A stretch of DNA of 64,000 nucleotides from NCBI GenBank assembly GCA_002422345.1, contig DIUL01000142.1, forward strand, positions 93,692 through 157,691, given 5' to 3'. Within the stretch, counting starts at the first letter, position 1; each line of letters starts with the position of its first letter. A program made the translations under genes and the position numbers. The notes beneath the pieces are model-generated. The model made no database searches. It saw only the letters and a program-made list of their open reading frames with translations, and had not been told where the DNA came from. Positions 62,055 through 64,000 of the stretch are shown here, piece by piece. This DNA comes from Acetobacteraceae bacterium UBA6159. Lineage in GTDB: Bacteria > Pseudomonadota > Alphaproteobacteria > Acetobacterales > Acetobacteraceae.

Positions 62055-63015
62055 CGTCCGTCGACCGGCGGCGTGAGGGCACGGAGGCCTTGGCGGGGCG
62101 CGCGACGTCCCAGGCAAGGCCCAGTGCCTCCATCCCGCGGATGAACTGGTAGATCAGGTCGACCTCCCACGGGCGGTGGCCGTGGCGGGCCGATCGCGGG
62201 TCGGCGTGGTGGTTGTTGTGCCAGCCTTCTCCGCTGGTCAGCACCGCCACGAACCAGTTGTTGCGGCTGTCATCGCCGGTTTCGTAGTTCTGGTAGCCCC
62301 ACAGATGCGCGGCCGAGTTCACCAGCCAGGTGATGTGCCAGACCAGCACGGTGCGGGCGAAGACGCCCCAGATCAGCAGGCTGGCGCCGAACTGGGCGGC
62401 GGTGCCGATCGGGTCGCCCGCCAGCAGCGCGGCGCCGAAGCCACCCAGGAAAAACAGCGCCCAGGACGACAGGATGATGGTCGGATACAGCAGCGTGCGC
62501 TCCAGCCGACGGTAGAATGGATCGCGCAGGATGTCCTTCGCATAGCGGTCATAGATGCCCAGCCGCACCAGGTCGCGGTTGTCGACCAGCATCCAGCCGA
62601 CATGGCCCCAGAAGAAATTGACCAGCGGGCTGTGCGGGTCCTCCTGCCGGTCCGAATGTTCGTGATGGCGCCGATGGACCGCGACCCAGCGCGCCGGCGT
62701 GTCCTGCATCGAACAGACGCCGAGCACGACGAAGGCGTATTCGAGCCATTTCGGGAAGGAGACGCCGCGATGGGTCAGCATCCGGTGATAGCCGAGGTTG
62801 ATCCCCAGCGCGCCGAACACGAAGGTGCCGGCGATGGCGAGGATGACCCCGGTCCAACTGAAGAACCAGGGCATCAGCGCCAGCAGCGCCACGAGATGGT
62901 GGAACCCAACCGTGATCGCGTACGACCACAGCAGCCGGCGGCGATCGACCGCGGCGGGCAGGGGCAGATGGCGGCGCGGCAGGGTTTGGCCGACGGGCGG
63001 TGGCTGGTTACGCAA
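62035..63015 (-). CDS. Acyl-CoA (stearoyl-CoA delta-9 type) fatty acid desaturase
   Basis: 326 residues. Three histidine boxes of the membrane diiron desaturases: YHRMLTHR, HRRHHEHSD and HNNHHADPRSARHG, the last set on the membrane-spanning frame with four hydrophobic segments. It introduces a cis double bond, usually at carbon 9, into acyl-CoA and needs reduced ferredoxin. It is convergent with the MBL gene. Length and box spacing fit the acyl-CoA desaturase family. Confidence 0.92.
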   Translation of the reverse strand: MRNQPPPVGQTLPRRHLPLPAAVDRRRLLWSYAITVGFHHLVALLALMPWFFSWTGVILAIAGTFVFGALGINLGYHRMLTHRGVSFPKWLEYAFVVLGVCSMQDTPARWVAVHRRHHEHSDRQEDPHSPLVNFFWGHVGWMLVDNRDLVRLGIYDRYAKDILRDPFYRRLERTLLYPTIILSSWALFFLGGFGAALLAGDPIGTAAQFGASLLIWGVFARTVLVWHITWLVNSAAHLWGYQNYETGDDSRNNWFVAVLTSGEGWHNNHHADPRSARHGHRPWEVDLIYQFIRGMEALGLAWDVARPAKASVPSRRRSTDVRPPQT

Positions 63016-63374
63016 GGATGGTCTCTCGAACGGTTGCCGCCGGGGCGGGATGTGAACAGGAGTCGTGTTTCGAAAGACCCTTGTGGCGCGCGAATTGTCT
63101 CATGCCCGCGTGTATCGTGGCTAGTGGTGGCTGGGATTGAATAGTCGCCGCGCTGGTTCCATATGGATATCAACGGGTGGTCGGCAAATTGCCGAAACAA
63201 AATAAATCGCGCGGATGACCGGAATGCTGGCCTGGCAGCCTGTTTTTCCCCTCCGATGCACCCGGGATGCGGCGTCGTGTCTACACGTGCCTATACGGGA
63301 CGACCCCGGGCCGGCGCCGCGCGCGCATGCGCCCGATCATCCCGCCAGCAAGCCTGAATTTCCGGAGACACACG
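63016..63374. other. 359-bp intergenic region between desaturase and transglutaminase genes
   Basis: It separates two divergent genes. The section 63131-63215 is less GC-rich than its surroundings (AAACAAAATAAAT near 63196) and probably holds one or both promoters. No RNA gene, repeat or convincing small ORF is visible. Confidence 0.6.
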
Positions 63375-64000
63375 ATGCGCATAGGCGTTGGATACGAACT
63401 CACCTACGAAGTGCCACAGGCCACGCCGATGCTGCTGACGGTGAATGTTCACTATTCCCGCGCATCCGACCTGGTCGTGCCCGATCGTCTGATCACCAAT
63501 CCGCCGGTCCCGGTCAGCGGCTACCGCGACTCCTTCGGCAACTGGATCACCCGGATCGTCGCCCCCGCCGGTCGGATCACGCTGTCGGGCCAGGGCATCG
63601 TCAATGACCCCGGCCTGGCCGACCCGTTCCTGCCGAACGCGCGCCAGCACATGGTGCAGGACCTGCCGGAGGACACGCTGCTGTTCCTGCTTGGCAGCCG
63701 GTATTGTGAGACGGATCGCCTCGCGGAGATCGCCTGGGGCCTGTTCAACGGAACACCCATGGGGTGGGGGCGGGTGCAGGCCATCTGCGACTTCGTCCAC
63801 AACCATATCAGCTTTGGCTATCACCACGCGCGCCCGACCAAGACCGCCTGGGAAGTCTACCACGAAGGCGCCGGCGTCTGCCGCGACTTCGCGCATCTGG
63901 CGATCACGCTGTGCCGCTGCATGAACATTCCGGCGCGCTATTGCACCGGCTATCTCGGCGATATCGGCGTGCCGCCCGACGGCAATCCGATGGATTTCAG
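63375..64000 (+). CDS. Transglutaminase-like family protein, 3' end outside window
   Basis: The visible 208 residues start at ATG 63375 with GGAG upstream. An N-terminal domain (YELTYEVPQATPMLLTVNVH) is followed by the transglutaminase core: WEVYHEGAGVCRDFAHLAI with the nucleophilic Cys, then PARYCTGYLGDIG; the catalytic His and Asp lie beyond or at the window end. Proteins of this class are often cysteine peptidase-like and are found near cell-envelope or stress genes. The gene continues to the right. Confidence 0.88.
   Translation, partial: MRIGVGYELTYEVPQATPMLLTVNVHYSRASDLVVPDRLITNPPVPVSGYRDSFGNWITRIVAPAGRITLSGQGIVNDPGLADPFLPNARQHMVQDLPEDTLLFLLGSRYCETDRLAEIAWGLFNGTPMGWGRVQAICDFVHNHISFGYHHARPTKTAWEVYHEGAGVCRDFAHLAITLCRCMNIPARYCTGYLGDIGVPPDGNPMDF

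Noticed and set aside
1..64000. Mobile elements, prophage genes, tRNA and rRNA genes
   Set aside because: No transposase, integrase, phage structural gene or RNA-gene-like sequence was recognised on either strand; PKS-cluster transfer therefore has no visible vehicle in this window.

Overview
The window is a GC-rich bacterial chromosome segment with strong G/C preference at third codon positions and tight, often ATGA-overlapping operons. The gene families (DUF6481, DUF6312/DUF6200-like, NIPSNAP/luciferase-like monooxygenase operons, type III CoA-transferases, NodT-type RND outer-membrane factor) suggest an Alphaproteobacterium, probably in or near Rhodospirillales/Acetobacteraceae. The taxonomy is inference only; no rRNA or tRNA gene is visible.

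Region 1 (1-16988) is the right-hand end of a trans-acyltransferase (trans-AT) polyketide synthase cluster that continues off the left edge. It holds the end of a PKS (KS-ACP-thioesterase-ACP) and a complete beta-branching (HMG-CoA-synthase) cassette of Cys-to-Ser decarboxylating KS, HMGS-like enzyme and two enoyl-CoA-hydratase-like enzymes. It also holds a cytochrome P450, a SAM methyltransferase, a PfaD-type trans enoylreductase, a phosphopantetheinyl transferase, two stand-alone acyltransferase-fold proteins (probable acyl hydrolase plus malonyl transferase) and a quinone-oxidoreductase-like enzyme. No separate donor ACP gene is present. Instead the C-terminal ACP of the PKS, placed after the thioesterase, has the sequence character of a beta-branching donor ACP. 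A UbiB/AarF-like kinase and two small DUF proteins, one ending in 16 aspartates, share an operon with the phosphopantetheinyl transferase.

Region 2 (17002-26537) carries an RND tripartite efflux operon that could export the polyketide, then a small secreted protein, an AI-2E-family permease, a lytic transglycosylase, a small membrane protein and a DUF3750 protein.

Region 3 (26720-43951) holds a Gfo/Idh/MocA oxidoreductase and a giant glycine-rich RTX-type secreted protein whose frame is broken by one base near 31173. Opposite it lie a TIGR03032-like protein, a large TPR/glycosyltransferase/DUF5672 fusion and an avidin-like protein with nearly all biotin contacts retained. An SDR without catalytic triad, an MFS exporter, a cupin, a DUF169 protein and a luciferase-like monooxygenase follow.

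Region 4 (44008-56111) is catabolic in character: an FAD dehydrogenase with two small partners, a type III CoA-transferase, an MFS exporter, and a seven-gene same-strand operon (three luciferase-like monooxygenases, a TauD-type dioxygenase, NIPSNAP, SDR and a solute-binding-fold protein). Its substrate cannot be read from sequence.

Region 5 (56163-64000) contains a REP-like palindrome, surE, a Fur-box-like site followed by a short leader ORF coupled to an unknown gene, an SDR, an amidohydrolase, a sulfotransferase, a DUF6481-type protein, an MBL hydrolase, an acyl-CoA desaturase and the start of a transglutaminase-like gene cut by the window end.
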